Origin: Canna indica
Taxonomy: Eukaryota > Streptophyta > Magnoliopsida > Zingiberales > Cannaceae
Direction: 5' to 3'
DNA length: 64,000 nt
NCBI GenBank assembly: GCA_034359265.1
Contig: CP136895.1
Span: 48,316,001 to 48,380,000, forward strand
Shown: piece by piece, positions 19,510 to 31,904 of the stretch
Position numbering within the stretch: the first letter of the stretch is position 1
Layout: every line of letters begins with the position of its first letter
Position numbers and translations under genes: made by a program
The notes under the pieces: generated by a model
What the model was told of the DNA's origin: nothing
Seen by the model: only the letters and a program-made list of their open reading frames with translations
The model's database searches: none

Positions 19510-22346
19510 ATGGAGACCTTATCGGCTTTTCAAGAGAGCGAGTCAAAGCTAGAGGATACTTTTGGTTGGCAACAACGTTCGGCACCCCATTAAGAACGAA
19601 GTCGGTGAACGTACAAGAAACCTGTTATCCAAGCTCACTAGCACCAGGAAACCTCAAAACAACAGCTCGGTCATCTAACAAATCCCCGAGCAACCAAGCA
19701 TCCAATCGGTCGACACCTCGATCGAGGTCTGAACAGTTGACCAAGGCTCAGACTGGAGGACCCCATACATAACCTACCTCAGGCGAGGTGAAATTCTGGA
19801 CCACATCTCAAACCCAAACAAATTCAGGAGGATAACAAGCTACTAGACCATCCTCGATGATCAATTATACAATGGAGGATACTCTCGGCCGCTATTAAAA
19901 TGTTTCAGCCAGCCTCGAACAAATACGGTAATGGCAGAAGTCCATGACAATTGTTGGTGAAATGGTCACACTAGAGGGGGGGTGAATAGTGAGTTAACTA
20001 AATCTTTTCACCTAATTTCGATTTTAATCATTTCTTAAACTACTTAGGCAAGTTATTAATTTAATGACTAAATGCGGAAGCGATTAATAATAAAGCAATT
20101 AGCACAAACAAGAATAACAATGCTAACACAATGATTTATAGTGATTCGGCCACAATACCTACTCCACTACCTAAGCACCCCCGCTTAGGATTTCCAAACT
20201 AAACTTTACTAGATTAATTGTTTCCTTTACAATGAGAAGGTTTTCACCGGAGAGTCTCTGCTCTCACACCGAAGGCACTTCCACACTCAGAAGTCTCCGC
20301 CTTCCTATCGAGAGCACTCGCCCACCTCAAATCCTAAGGACAACACAACTATTCCTAGTAAACTAATCACACCGGTGTGTTTAAGCCTCAAACACAAAGG
20401 CCACCACCCAACTCTATCAAACCTAGCAACCTAGATTCACACACTTGATATACAGTGAAAATAAACAACCAAATACACAAACAATGGAGCAAATTAATAG
20501 TACAATAGATACTTAGCTCCAAACATAAGTCCTAGTTCCTCTTGATGCCTCAATGATGAATCGATCAAAGCTTAAAGGCAGGATCAAGGAGTTGAGATCA
20601 AAACAAGGGTTCTTGCAAAGATGGCTCAATGAAATCTTTAGAAGTTGATCAAGAATGGCTCAATAAAGGTCAAGGTAAATAAGGAAGGCACTCTAGGGCT
20701 GGTATTTATAAGCCACAAGAGGAGAGAGACAAAATAGCTCATCCAACGGGTTGATTTTTGCCCGTTGGCGTCGCCCGGTCGTTGGTCCGATCGAAGGCCG
20801 GTCGACCTATCGAGAGACCGGCCCATCGACCGTAGCCCTCTGTGCTCTCTGGGCTCCTTTTGGTCACTGGCCTATCAATCGACCGTAGATTATCAGTATT
20901 GTACCTATTGTACCTGTAATCTACATTGAGTTTCAGCCGATATCTTTCTTCGGTTCGGGTTTTGGATTACGGGTTTGATTCTTTAAGGGTTTTTCCATCA
21001 TAATGAGGATATTACAATTTATCTAGACATCCTAAACCTAGACTCTATCTTCCCGACAAATCCGAGCGCGTCGACCAACATCCTTCTCGTTTTCCTATTT
21101 TTTTATTTTTCTGATATTTCCGATCGTGGACGTCGTGCGCTAACCGATATGGAACCTAAAAATAATTCTCCATAAAATCACTAGTTCCATATTTGTTATC
21201 ATCAAAATGAGATTAAGACTAAGGTTTAAAACCTTAGGCTAACAACAATATTTGCAGCAATCATATCGGACGAAGATCCTTGGTTGCCAAGATCCTCTGG
21301 ACTAGATACTTTTGGCCAACCATGAAAGCAGATTGCAGCCTTTATGTTGAAAGGTGTGATAAATGTTAGAGATTCTACGATGTGTCACGACAACAACCCG
21401 AGCCGCTGCACAGCTCGTAAGTCAGTTGGTCGTTCCACAAATGGGGCATCGACCTCCTCGGACCGTTCCCTCGAACAGCAAGACAAATCAAGTCTTTGAT
21501 AGTAACGATCGACTACTTCACCAAATGGATAGAGGTCGAACCTCTATCCTCAATTGTGACCGAAAATGTCCAAAAGTTCGTATGGAAGAACATCATTTGT
21601 AGGTACGATATACCTCGCGAACTCGTCAGCGACAATGGGATGCAATTTACAAATCGACGGTTTTGAGAATTTTGCTCGGACATCGATATTCGACAACTCT
21701 TCTCATCAGTAGAGCACCCATAGTCAAATGACCTAGCCAAAGCAACCAACAAGGTCATCCTGGCGGGACATAGAAAGAAACTTGACTAGGTAAAGGGGCA
21801 TTGGGCCAAGGAACTACCCCGTGCTTTGAAGCTACAACACAATCGCCCAATCTTCTACCCTGGAAACTCCCCACGAGCTCGTTTATGGAGCAAAGGCCAT
21901 GATTCCTGTCGAGATCATAGAGCCCAGCCTCCGCAGAACTACCTTCGAGGAGTAGAATAATTCAGTAATCCATCAAGTCGAGCTCGACCTCAACGAGGAA
22001 GAGCGTGAACTCGCTAGAATCATAGAAGAGGCTATGAAACTCAGAATAGCTTGGAAATACGACAAGCATGTCAAGCCGAGGAGCTTCGCGGAAGGAGACA
22101 TGGTCCTTAGAAAGATTGAACCCCAAAGGAAGCCAGCCAGAGAAGGAAAGCTTGCTCTGAACTAGGAAGGCCCCTATAGGATTATAGAGGTCCTCGAAAA
22201 AGGCGCCTACAAAATCATTTAACTTTCTAAACGAGAACTCCCAAGATCTTGGAACGCGGCCTCCCCATAGGCCTACTATGGCTATGCATCCTCCCCTAGA
22301 CTCTAAGTGGTCGGTATTTCACCATGAAAGGTTTTAACGAGGCACC
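19510..22346 (+). pseudogene. pol: Second Tat-lineage gypsy remnant (RNase H tail, integrase)
   Basis: Reads in parallel with 1111-2480. RNase H tail at about 19600-19760 (NLLSKL, DWRTPYITYLRRGEIL); zinc-binding region from 19760, interrupted at VHD by a solo LTR (19952-21244) and resumed at 21250 ('gcagcaatcatatcgg'). Integrase core in several frames follows at 21300-21900 (FTKWIEVEP near 21515), and the C-terminal part at 21960-22270 (EERELARI, AWKYDKHVKPRSF). After the shared end 'gcctactatg' it runs to 22346, where the family-B LTR begins. Numerous stops. It is less deleted on the left than copy 1 but equally dead. Integrase would insert element DNA into the genome. Confidence 0.8.
19952..21244 (-). 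mobile_element. Solo Sirevirus-type LTR in the Tat remnant
   Basis: 1293 bp from TGTTGGTGAAATGG to TTAGGCTAACA on the plus strand. It is flanked by the perfect target duplication ACAAT (19947-19951 and 21245-21249), and the Tat text continues across it. It has the usual TATA region at about 20695-20716 and a short GTCGAC-type array (about 20755-20890). A solo LTR results from recombination between the two LTRs of a complete element. Confidence 0.92.
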
Positions 22347-24439
22347 TGAAAGAAATAGTGCCCTTGAGCCAATCACATGTTGATGTGTAGGGAACTATTT
22401 TTGATTAATGAATAATATGATGCGACTTTTCATCATAAGCTGCATCTATATTTTATATATATTAGATTGTGTAGAACCCCATGAACCTGGCAATTGATTC
22501 CAAGGCCATGATGAGATCATGCCAGTGAGACTTGGAATCCAAACGCCCTTGTTCTAAATATTCTCAGTCGTAGGATCACGAATTAGGGGATTGATGATTT
22601 CGGATAGACTGGTGCACTTGGTACTACCTTATATGATAAGGGGTAGCTGATCTCACAGATACCTATAAGTCATCATTAATGTATAAGTGCAGGCGCTCAT
22701 TAGAGAATGAGTTCACTGAATGGACCTACACGAGGAACACAGAATGGAATCCTTACATGAGTGTCAATAGGATGTTCCTCGGGTGATAGTAGGTGCAAGC
22801 AATCCTTGGACCTGAGGTTGTCATTGTTACCTTGTGAGTGATGACCCATTGCTATGGTTCTATCCTTGTGTGGCCCTTAGTGTCATGTGTCGGGTATTAC
22901 TGGCCATGGGGAACCATTCATGGAGGTAAGCGAGCAACCAACATTGAGTTGGTTACTCCTAGTGAGAGGAGATAATGTCCTATGTGCCCCTACAAGTGTT
23001 GACTCGGGAATCTCTAGCTAGAGTAGACAAGAAAGTCAGGAAGATGTTTCTGATGTTTCATTATTGAGACGACATCTTGGCGGGTGGAATACATATGAAT
23101 TAGTATCAGGGTTTGACACTTCTTTCGTACCCTAGTCGACTTCGAGATGTTGTAACCGAGGGACTTAGTTGCACAGTAACTAATCACTGAAGGGCATTCG
23201 ATCCCTGTAGATTGAACCTCACACTATCTGGGTAGTCATGACACATTGCTAGACATCAATCTTGACTTGTGAGTGGAGTCTCTCACGATCACACTAAAGG
23301 GGTTTAGTGGTGGCTCGTAAGATTCTAATAGAAGTTGTTCTATCGGATCCGACTCTCCGTTATGCACCACTCACTGCTGGCTTAGTGTGGGGCCCAATGG
23401 GTCACACCAAAGAAGCTAACCTCGTAACGAACCTTATGAGATAAAGTCCGAATGTGGCCCTATATGTCTACTAGCATGGACATGTTACAACTCAATTACA
23501 GAACTCATTTATGGATATGATAGGAAAGATATTTCCTATAGGAACGAATACGCGAGGAAGGAGTTCCTTGATAACCCTAATTTGTAGGGCATCCCTAAAC
23601 TATAGGGATTGGCACATGATAAATCCTAATAAATAAGAATTTAATTTATAGAGAATAATTAAAGTTTATATTTAGTTGGATTTAATTAATTTCAAATTAA
23701 TTATAAATCCATTAAATATAAATTATTGTTTTAGAGGCTAAACTCAAAATTTTGAATTCCGGGCAGAGGTTTTAAAAAGGGGGTGTCGGGTCTACCTTGG
23801 TAGCAACCTATGCCCCTTATAAATAGATGGCCTAACCTCCTTCAAGGGGGTTAAGCAAATTGGTTATTGATCTTGGAGAAGAGAAAGGGCTTGATTCTTG
23901 AGAGACTTCTTGAAAAGAAAAGCTCCAAGAACTCATCTTCATCTTCTTGGGTGGTCGGCCATCTAAAGCTTCCTTCCCCGGTTTTGTGATGCAGATTGAA
24001 GGTCTCTTCCTCATGGGTGTGTCATCTACTTCATCTTCTTGGAGGAGTCCAAGAAGGACAACGTGGTATTCCTTCATCTTCCTTCTCATTCCGTGGTTTT
24101 CTCATCCCCTCTTCCTTCCTTTAGGTGCTCGGAAGGGCCAGGTTCACCTTGGTGCATTACGGGATTGAGATTGCCTCTCTGTGAGCCACAACGAGTCTCG
24201 GTGTTCACTGCCCCCTTGTTACGAGGCACTTGGAGTGGACCTTCCTTGGGGGACGTGCACGTGAAAATTTTGAAACGAGGATAGGAGAAGCCTTACCATC
24301 CGTGGTATAAGGTATATCTTCTCATTCAACTCGTAGATTGAATTCCTTAAAGATTGCTAAAGTTGATCGCTATTTTTGGGATGGTTTGAATTTTTTTTAA
24401 ATTGCTTTTTCCTCTATGCTTCTCCTTCCCATCCCAACA
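22347..24439 (+). repeat. 5' LTR of copia element B
   Basis: 2093 bp, from TGAAAGAAATAGTG to CCCATCCCAACA, followed by the initiator tRNA-Met primer site. A TATAAATA box is at about 23817-23825. Four short blocks at 22802, 23007, 23170 and 23230 recur with near-identical spacing in the otherwise different LTR of element C2. Small ORFs near 23830-24640 are non-coding LTR and leader. Confidence 0.9.
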
Positions 24440-24440
24440 G

Positions 24441-24452
24441 TGGTATCAGAGC
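24441..24452 (+). promoter_or_regulatory. Primer-binding site of copia element B
   Basis: TGGTATCAGAGC, one base after the LTR end, complementary to the 3' end of initiator tRNA-Met. Confidence 0.93.
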
Positions 24453-25950
24453 CACCTTTAGCAATTTTTTGGAGTTTTTATTGCGCGTTATTATTGTGTT
24501 TACGAACCGTTCGCTCCCTAAACGTCATGCTGCCCGGTTTTTGTTTTCGGGGGTTCTTGAGTCATTCTTTTGGCTCCACGATTCATGGAATTAATCGGGG
24601 TGGTAGCCTACTATCCAAACTTGTCTTGGACAGATTTTGAACTCAAGAACCCCATGGGTTCATGGTTGAACCGTCCCAAAAATTGAAATTTTCAGCTTGT
24701 GTTGTTTGGACTGTTTTGCATGGAAACATAACCCACTTAGCGCATTTTTGGATTCTGTTTTTTCCTTTCTTTTTATTAATTGTTAAGATGCATGACAGGA
24801 TGATTATGGATGAGCCCTATTTGCTATTACTGTGTGTAAAACGTGATTGTGTTGATTGCTTGTAAATTTATAAAATTTCAGCATTGTAACTTTTGAATAG
24901 GGCGTGTGTACCCCCGCCTTCCTATTGAGAATTCTGATTGTAATATTCTTCTCCCTCTCCATAAACCTTTCCCCAAGGGTTATTTGGGGTCTTCTTCTTT
25001 TAGTTTTGTAAAATTAGAAGTTTAGGGACAGATTCGCGGCGAGCACGCTTGCTGCACTATTTTGGTACGTGCGCGGAGAGGAGGTGTTCGGCGCCATGAT
25101 GATGACAACTTGAACCCGGAGAAGGCACTGATGGAACTAGCAACCTTCAAGATGTTTTTGGGCAGCGCCTTGGCGAGACGGAGCTCTCTAAAACCCTAGG
25201 ATGATGCCTTGGTTCGACCGGTGGCTCAGGTGGAACACTTAGAACATCCATAATCATCCTTATTTACTTTATGCTTTTATTTATTGCTTTTGCTTCAATT
25301 GTTGATAGCTTAGATAATTATAATTGCATGAAAAAACCCTCCAATAATATTGAGTCCGAATGGCTAAGATATTAAGAATATCGGTCACGCCTTCCATCGT
25401 TTTGAGGTACAAGTGTGTATATTGTCACAATAGGTTTGTTGTCCAAACACAAGGTCTTTTGTGCTAATAGACACGTTGCAACATTTATGGCACATACCCT
25501 TGTGTCTCTACTACTAGTTTGAACGTGACTTACCTTGTTGAGCAAACTCAAGGGTGGTTGTTTTCTCACTAGGGTAAACGAATGATGGGTCCGAATCAAC
25601 TAGGGCTCCTTGGTTTGTTGTGCAAACACAAGGCCATGGTAACCCTAGAGGCAAAAACTTGATGGAAGTCGCATAACGATGTGATCGATAAAGAGTTACC
25701 TATCCATGGATCTATTAGGGTTTGTCGTGTTAAATGTGATACCCGAGTAGTAGAAGTTGAGTTCCATCTTCCCCTAAGGAAGCCTACCAACGAGGGATTC
25801 CCGCTTCTCAATAGGAGGGTCATTTGGGAACTGCAAAAATTAGTGGGAGCCATGATTAATCAAAAGACCTTAATAGTGGGAACCGCGAAAATCTTGCATA
25901 TAACATATCTGCTTATTTATGTCTTTTCTTTTCATTGTTGCATATTCAAC
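24453..25950 (+). mobile_element. Untranslated leader of copia element B
   Basis: About 1.5 kb between primer site and gag with only short ORFs on both strands. None resembles a known protein. Long leaders are usual in this kind of copia element. Nothing else is recognised in it. Confidence 0.6.
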
Positions 25951-26760
25951 ATGTCATCTACACTGTCATTGCGAAGCATACTTGATGCAAATAAACTCAG
26001 TGGACCGAACTATGTCGATCGATTGTGAAACCTGAGGATTGTCCTCTCCCAGGAGAGACTTTCCTATATTCTTGATAATAGACCACCGGATGCCCTTCCC
26101 AAAGGGCTACCGAGGAAGTGAGAGCCACTTACAAGAAGTGGCAAGATGACAACACTACTGTTGCACGGTGTGTTGTAGCGACAACATGAAAAGATGGACT
26201 CAGGGGCCATCTTCTCTCACCTCATGGAGTTGCATGGTGAAGAGAGCCGGACTACTAGGTTTGAGCTATCAAAATAACTCTTCCAGGCTAAGATGACGGA
26301 GGGGACCCCTGTTGAAACTCATGTTCTCAAACTAATCTATTTGATCGAGAGGTTGGAGAAATTGGGCGTAAACATTGATAAGGGGCTAAGTCAAGACTTA
26401 ATACTCTAATCTCTTTCAAGGTTACTTTCACTGTTTATCATTAACTACCACATGAACAAGTTGGACGCCTTGCTTCTCGAGCTCCTTAATATGCTGAAGA
26501 CTGTTGAGTCCCACCTTTCGAAGGAAAAGGAGAAAGTCTTGTTAGTGGGTAGTGCCCCTAAAAAGGCAAAGAAGCACTATGTTAAAAACAAAGCGAAAAA
26601 CAAAGATGTGAAACCCAAAAAGGATATCAAGAAGAAAGGGAAGAAGGCTCCTAAGGGCACCTATTTCCATTGTGGAAAAGATGGCCACTAGAAGCGCAAC
26701 TACAAGGAGTATATTAGAGAAGTAAAGCAGAAGAGGGCTTCCGAAGCCCCCTCTGAATGC
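25951..26760 (+). pseudogene. gag: Copia element B gag remnant
   Basis: Begins MSSTLSLRSILDANKLSGPNY, a typical copia Gag start, and reads on through stops and frameshifts (LSYILD, AIFSHLMELHGEE, MTEGTPVETHVLKLI). The open part 26452-26691 covers the MLKTVESHL segment, a Lys-rich stretch and the zinc knuckle YFHCGKDGH, which is cut by a TAG where Trp is expected; it continues as KRNYKEYIREVK with the last Cys of the knuckle changed to Tyr. Gag would package element RNA; this copy cannot. Confidence 0.85.
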
Positions 26761-27439
26761 GTGTTTATTATTGAAATAAATCTATCATTATAAAATTCTA
26801 CTACATGGGTATTGGATACCGGTTGTGGTGCTCACATTCGCAATTCGTTGCAGGGGTTGAGAATAAGTAGAATTCTAAACAAAGGTGACTACGACCTTCG
26901 AGTTGGCAATGGCGCAAGAGTTGCAAATTTAGCCGTAGGAACCTATTGTTTGTATCTGCCATCAATCAAGACCATTGAATTGAGCAATTGTTATTACGTT
27001 TTAATTTCAATAAAGAACATTATTTCTGTTACTTTGTTGCTAGAACAAGGCTATGAAATATCTTTAAAAGGCAATTGTTGCCACGTATGTCATTCTAATG
27101 AATCATATGGAACTGGACATATTTCAAATGGTTTGGTGGTCTTAGATGTAACTGATAATGTTTTTCATGTCGAACAAACGCACAAGAGGAAACGAGATAA
27201 CCTGAACCTCACATATCTTTGGCACTTGAGACTAGGTCATATTAATGAGAATCGGATTAACAAGTTATACAAAGACGGGTTGTTTGACCCATTTGATTTT
27301 GTATCGATGCCAACTTGTGAATCTTGTCTCAAAGGAAAAATGACAAAGTCCTCCCTCACTGGGCGTAGTGAAAGGGCTACTAAGTTGTTAGAGCTGGTCC
27401 ACACAGATGTTTGCGGACCAATGACAACTCAAGCCATAG
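26761..27439 (+). pseudogene. pol: Copia element B protease and start of integrase
   Basis: Translated from about 26795: TTWVLDTGCGAHI is the aspartic protease active site (DTG). LRVGNGARVANLAVGTY and the following CYYVLISIKNIISV complete the protease-side fold. YLWHLRLGHINENRI is the GAG-pre-integrase zinc region (His/His) and CESCLKGKMTKSS the Cys pair. LVHTDVCGPM is the first catalytic Asp of integrase. At about 27440 the text stops and an inverted family-B LTR begins, so the rest of pol is missing. The open frame 26812-27507 runs across the junction; its last 20-odd residues are from the inverted LTR. Confidence 0.87.
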
Positions 27440-27591
27440 GTGTCTTGGGATGGAAAGAAGAAGCACAACGAAAAAAACAATTTTTTAAAAAATTCAAAAC
27501 ATCCTGAAACCAGTGATCAACTTTAGCAATCTCTAAGGAATTCAATCTACTAGTAGAAGTAGAAGATATACCTAATACCGCAGATGGTAAG

Positions 27592-29836
27592 TGTTGGTGA
27601 AATGGCCACACTAGAGGGGGGATGAATATTGTGTTAACTAATCTTATCGCCTAATTTTGGTTTTAATCGTTTCTTGATTAGTTAGGCTAAGCACGATATT
27701 AATAGCAAGCAGAAGCAATAAATATGAAGCAATTAACACAAAACAATATATTAGTGCTAACACAATTATCTATAGTGATTCGGCCCCAATGCCTACTCCA
27801 CTACCTAAGCACCCCGCTTAGAATTTCCAAACTAAGTGTTTGGTTGACAAAAAGTTAATTCATAGGAATTGTAACTTCCTACCTATAATGAGTACTTCCT
27901 AGGAAGTACATATGAAATAACCAATATACCCTTCTTTTTATAAATTAATATTTAGTATATATAAAAAAATAAATTTTATTTGTAAATAAATATTGTAACA
28001 TATGTATGTAAAATATAATATAATATTTTTTATATATAATTAATATAATATATATTTTATTATATAGAAAAAATAATTTTTAGTTATAGTTAATATGAAA
28101 AATTACATATTTTACTAAAAATAAAATAAAATAAAATAAATATGTGGAGAATTCAAAGATTACTTCATCTCATAATGTTGACAATATAAATTATAAATTT
28201 TGCATTAAATACAAATGTGAGGTTAATATTGACTTCTTCTTTCAATTACAATGCAGGAAGAGCAACTAACCTAGGTCCCCCTAGTAAGTTACTTCCTGTG
28301 TTTTGCAAAAAGTTGCACTTGCCGAGGAAGTTGTACTTCCTGCAAACGCAGGAAGTGTGTCAACCAAACAAGAGTTGTTTTGGCTATTTCCTGGAAAGTA
28401 CAACTTCCTGCAGGAAGTTATGTCAACCAAACGAGGCCTAAGTTTACTAGATTATATCGTTTCCCTTACAAAGAGGACTTTACAACCGAAAAGTCTGCTC
28501 TCAAACCGAAGGTACTTCCACACCCGAAAGTATCCCGCCTTCCTACTGAGAGCACTCTCTCACCTCAATCTAAGGGACAACTCAACTAATCCTAGTAAAC
28601 TAAGTTTACAATAGTGGATTTAAGCCTTAACACCAAGGCAACCACCAACTCAATCAAACCTAGTAATCTAGGTTTACACAAGCTTTAATACAATGAAATA
28701 AACACCAAAATACAACAACTAATGGATCAATAAATCAAACAACAAATACTTAGCTCCAAAAGAAACTTCCTGGTCCTCTTGATTCCTCAAGATGATGAAC
28801 TGGTGAAGCTTGAAGGCTAAATCAAGGAGTGGAGATCAAAACTAGGGTTCTTGCAAAGATAGCTCAAAGAAATCTTTAGGAATGATAAAAAATGGCTCAA
28901 TGAAGGTCAAGATCATGGAGGAAAGCACTCAAGGGCTAGTATATATAATCCCCAAAGAGAGAGAGAGCCAAAACAACTCTCCCAACGGGCTAATTTTTGC
29001 TCGTTGGCGACGCCCGGTTGCTTGCCGATCGATCGTCGGTCGACCGACCGCCGAGTGACCGAAGGCATTCTGCTCGTTCTGGGCAACGTTCAGTCGACCA
29101 AAATGCCGTCGGTCGACCAGTCGGTCGACCGAACTTGGGAAGGGCAGACTGCTTAGGTTGGTTTTTCTGCTTGTTTGCTCATTTTTGGGTTCCGTCTTCG
29201 CTAAGTCTACTTATATAACATTTCTTAACTTTTAAAATATAAATATTATATGAGGATTACCCCCCATTTGGATTCAACAAAAATATCTAAAAAATCAAAA
29301 TCCTTAAGAATCAAAATCTAGTTTTTGGAGTCTCGTACAAATTTCTAGAAAACAGAAATTTTCTAATCTCCCAAGTCAAATATGGGTATGCTAAAGGCTT
29401 TCAAAAATTCCTTTAAAATACCTCGTTATCTAGTTTTTACCCAAGGAACAATTACCGATATTTTTTGTGTAAAGAAAATGTCTAGGTCGTATAGCCCTCC
29501 AAGGAGCTCCCTAAGCTTAGTGAATTCCAGGGTCATTTTCTAATTTGCCATTTTTTCATGTTTTGGGATTCAGGTATAGTTTTTGGGTTTTTATGCATCA
29601 ACATGAGGATTTACAACACATGCTAGACACCCTAGATCTAAACTTCAACTTCTCGAAGAATCCCGAGCGTCGACAAGCGTCCATGCCGATTTCTCTGATT
29701 TCTCCTATTTTTCCGATCGGGGACATCGTGCTCTAACCGACTTGGAACCTGAAAGATTTCTCAATGAAACATTAATTCCATGTTTGTTATCATCAAAATC
29801 AAGATTAAGACTAATGTAGAAAAACTGAGGCCAATA
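27592..29836 (-). mobile_element. Solo Sirevirus-type LTR with a MITE inside
   Basis: Starts TGTTGGTGAAATGGCC and ends GGCCAATA on the plus strand. The target duplication is near-perfect: GTAAG (27587-27591) and GTATG (29837-29841). The host LTR text continues across it. A TATA-like box is at about 28935-28950 and a GTCGAC array at about 28995-29145. The length is inflated by the 603-bp MITE at 27836. Confidence 0.87.
27836..28438 (+). mobile_element. Tourist-like MITE (PIF/Harbinger type)
   Basis: 603 bp flanked by TAA on both sides (27833-27835 and 28439-28441). The ends are inverted: GTGTTTGGTTGAC at the left, GTCAACCAAACGAGGCC at the right. The interior is very AT-rich (27940-28200), with inverted ACTTCCTG/CAGGAAGT motifs near both ends. 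There is no transposase ORF, so it is non-autonomous. It interrupts the solo LTR between 'ccaaactaa' and 'gtttactag'. Confidence 0.8.
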
Positions 29837-30124
29837 GTATGGTTGTTCCTATCCCCGTTTCAAGACGTCGACGTGCATGTCCTCCAAGGAAGGTCCACAC
29901 CAAGCGTTTCGCAACTAAAGGGCAGCGAACACCAAGACTTGTTGTGGCTCAACACAGAGGCAATTTCCACCCCGAAACGTACCAAGGTGAAGCCGACCCT
30001 TCCACAAAGAACCGAGCACCAAAATGAAGGAAGAGGGGATGAGAAAACCACGGAACGAGAAGGAAGATGAAGGAATACCTCGCTGTCCTTCTCTGACTCT
30101 TCGAAGAAGATGAAGGAGATGATA

Positions 30125-31479
30125 TGTTAAGTGAAATTCCACACTAGAAGGGGGGGGGGGGGGGGTTGAATAGTGTTTGTTCTTTTTCAGTTTACTTCAA
30201 TTTTCTTTTTAGCCAATTTTAACTTCAACCAAATGCAAGCGCAACTAAATAATGTTCATTATCAAATATGAAGCACAACAATAAACAAACAAGCAAGGAA
30301 ATGCTAACACGAGCAAATATAGTGGTTCCGCCAACCGCTACTCCACTATCTTGGCTCCAAACCAAGGATTTCTAACTAACTACTTTATAGAACTTGTGCT
30401 TCCTTTTGAATACAACCAAGGACTCGATTCTCACTTCTTTGAGAACTCCTCAAACCTATTCACCTAGGCAAAACACAATTCTACAAAGTAAACCCTAAGT
30501 GTTTACACTAGCACACCTAGCAAGCTAATCCAATTAAAACAAGTTTAAACAACACTTAAAATTACAATGAAAAGAGATAAGAAATAAAACCAAGAACCAA
30601 AGCTCTTTTAAAAGCCTTCAAGCCTTGAACTCGACAAGTCGTTGAGCTCAAATCGAAGCCCGAGTTAAGGGAAGATGAGCGCTTGAGAATACATTGATCG
30701 GAGAAGCGAGCGCATGCAATTGATCTCTAGAAGGCACAAATCTCTCTCTTGGATGCTTAATTTAGTTGTCAAGGAGTATTAAAGGAGTTAGGTGAGGGGT
30801 ATTTATAACCCCTCAACCGAACGGTTCTTCGACGGGCTTTTGTTCGCCCGTTGGACGTCGTTCGGTCGCTTGTCGATCGATTGTCGGTTTACCGACCGAT
30901 CGACCGCCCAGCGACCATTGGCAATTCTTGCTTCTGCCACTCTGTCCAGCCGACCGGAGGGTCGACTGACTGAGTCACAATTTTGCTCCTCTGCTGTCCA
31001 GTCGACCGAAGTAGGCACTGCCAATTTTTAGCCTCGGTCGGTCGACCAACTAATTGACCGAAGTAGCCACTGCCGATTTTTGCATCTGTTCAGTCGACCG
31101 ACCGGTCGACCGAAGTGGCTATTGCCATTTTTCTACCTTGTTCGGTCGACCGACCGATCAATTGAACTTAGGCTAAGGCTAATTTTTAACTTATCTTTGA
31201 TGCATGCTTTTTTATGGGTTTAGTTACCAAGTTTTAACTTGAATAACTTTATAATTAGGCTTGGGATGAGATCCTAGGGGTATATTACAAGATATCTAGT
31301 CAACGTATACCCGAGCCTTTCTTGACGTTCTTTTCTTTCATTTCTTCGAGCGAAGTTCGCCAAAATTCGCATGCTTATCGCAACCTCAACCTGAACTCAA
31401 AACTTCACACATAGATTAAATACTTGTTTGTTATCATCAAAATGAGGATCAAAGCTTAAGGGGAACCCTTAAGCCAACA
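30125..31479 (-). repeat. 3' LTR of Sirevirus element F
   Basis: 1355 bp, on the plus strand from TGTTAAGTGAAATTCC to TTAAGCCAACA, bordered on the right by a polypurine tract. It contains a G-run (about 30149-30165), a TATA box in an inverted repeat (30791-30818) and a large GTCGAC array (30835-31180). Confidence 0.9.
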
Positions 31480-31904
31480 ATCTCCCCCTTTTTGTTGATG
31501 ACAAACATAACATGGAATTTGAAGAACATAATAAGTATTCTTTGTGAGTTTGAGTTAAGGCATACATAATACATAACTTAACATATGCTCCCCCTATCAA
31601 TGTGCATGCTTGTAACTCCCCCTATCTATATGCATCATAAGACAAGTGTGACCTTACTTTTTCTCCCCCTTTTAACATCAATCAAAAAGGGCAAGAGCTA
31701 AGGTACAATTAATGAGTTCCATCATGAAAAACAAGAAAGCCATAAAACCAAGTATCATCTACCACTATAGTCCTTCCTATTAATGTAAGCCTATAGAAGA
31801 CAAACATCAATAAGTCGCAAAGCCCCATTACAAGGTAATACATAAGTGTGATGATACCTTGTAAAATGCAATTTTAAAACCACGTATGTTTTGAAACAAA
31901 ACTT
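31480..31904 (-). promoter_or_regulatory. Element F polypurine tracts and 3' non-coding region
   Basis: The plus-strand complement ATCTCCCCCTTTTTGTTGATGAC abuts the LTR; shorter tracts lie at 31588-31596, 31616-31624 and 31662-31674, the last with the flank 'aacatcaatcaaaaaggg'. The order and flanks match C, D and G. No ORF is seen. Confidence 0.75.

Larger units (their letters stand above)
27440..30124 (-). mobile_element. Inverted family-B copia LTR end, carrying a solo Sirevirus LTR
   Basis: 27440-27591 and 29842-30124 are the reverse complement of the last part of the family-B LTR (about 24439 back to 24000). They start almost exactly at the LTR terminus (tgtcttgggatgg versus tgttgggatggg). 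This end meets the element B integrase head-to-head. The right side is cut by the LTR of element F at 30125. Confidence 0.82.

Noticed and set aside
24441..24452. tRNA-like sequence at the primer sites
   Set aside because: Only 12 bases complementary to the tRNA 3' end are present; this is a primer-binding site, not a tRNA gene.
25372..26028. ORFs in the leader of copia element B as a possible host gene fragment
   Set aside because: No known domain, opposite-strand overlaps, and the position between primer site and gag fits an untranslated leader; the true gag start is at 25951.
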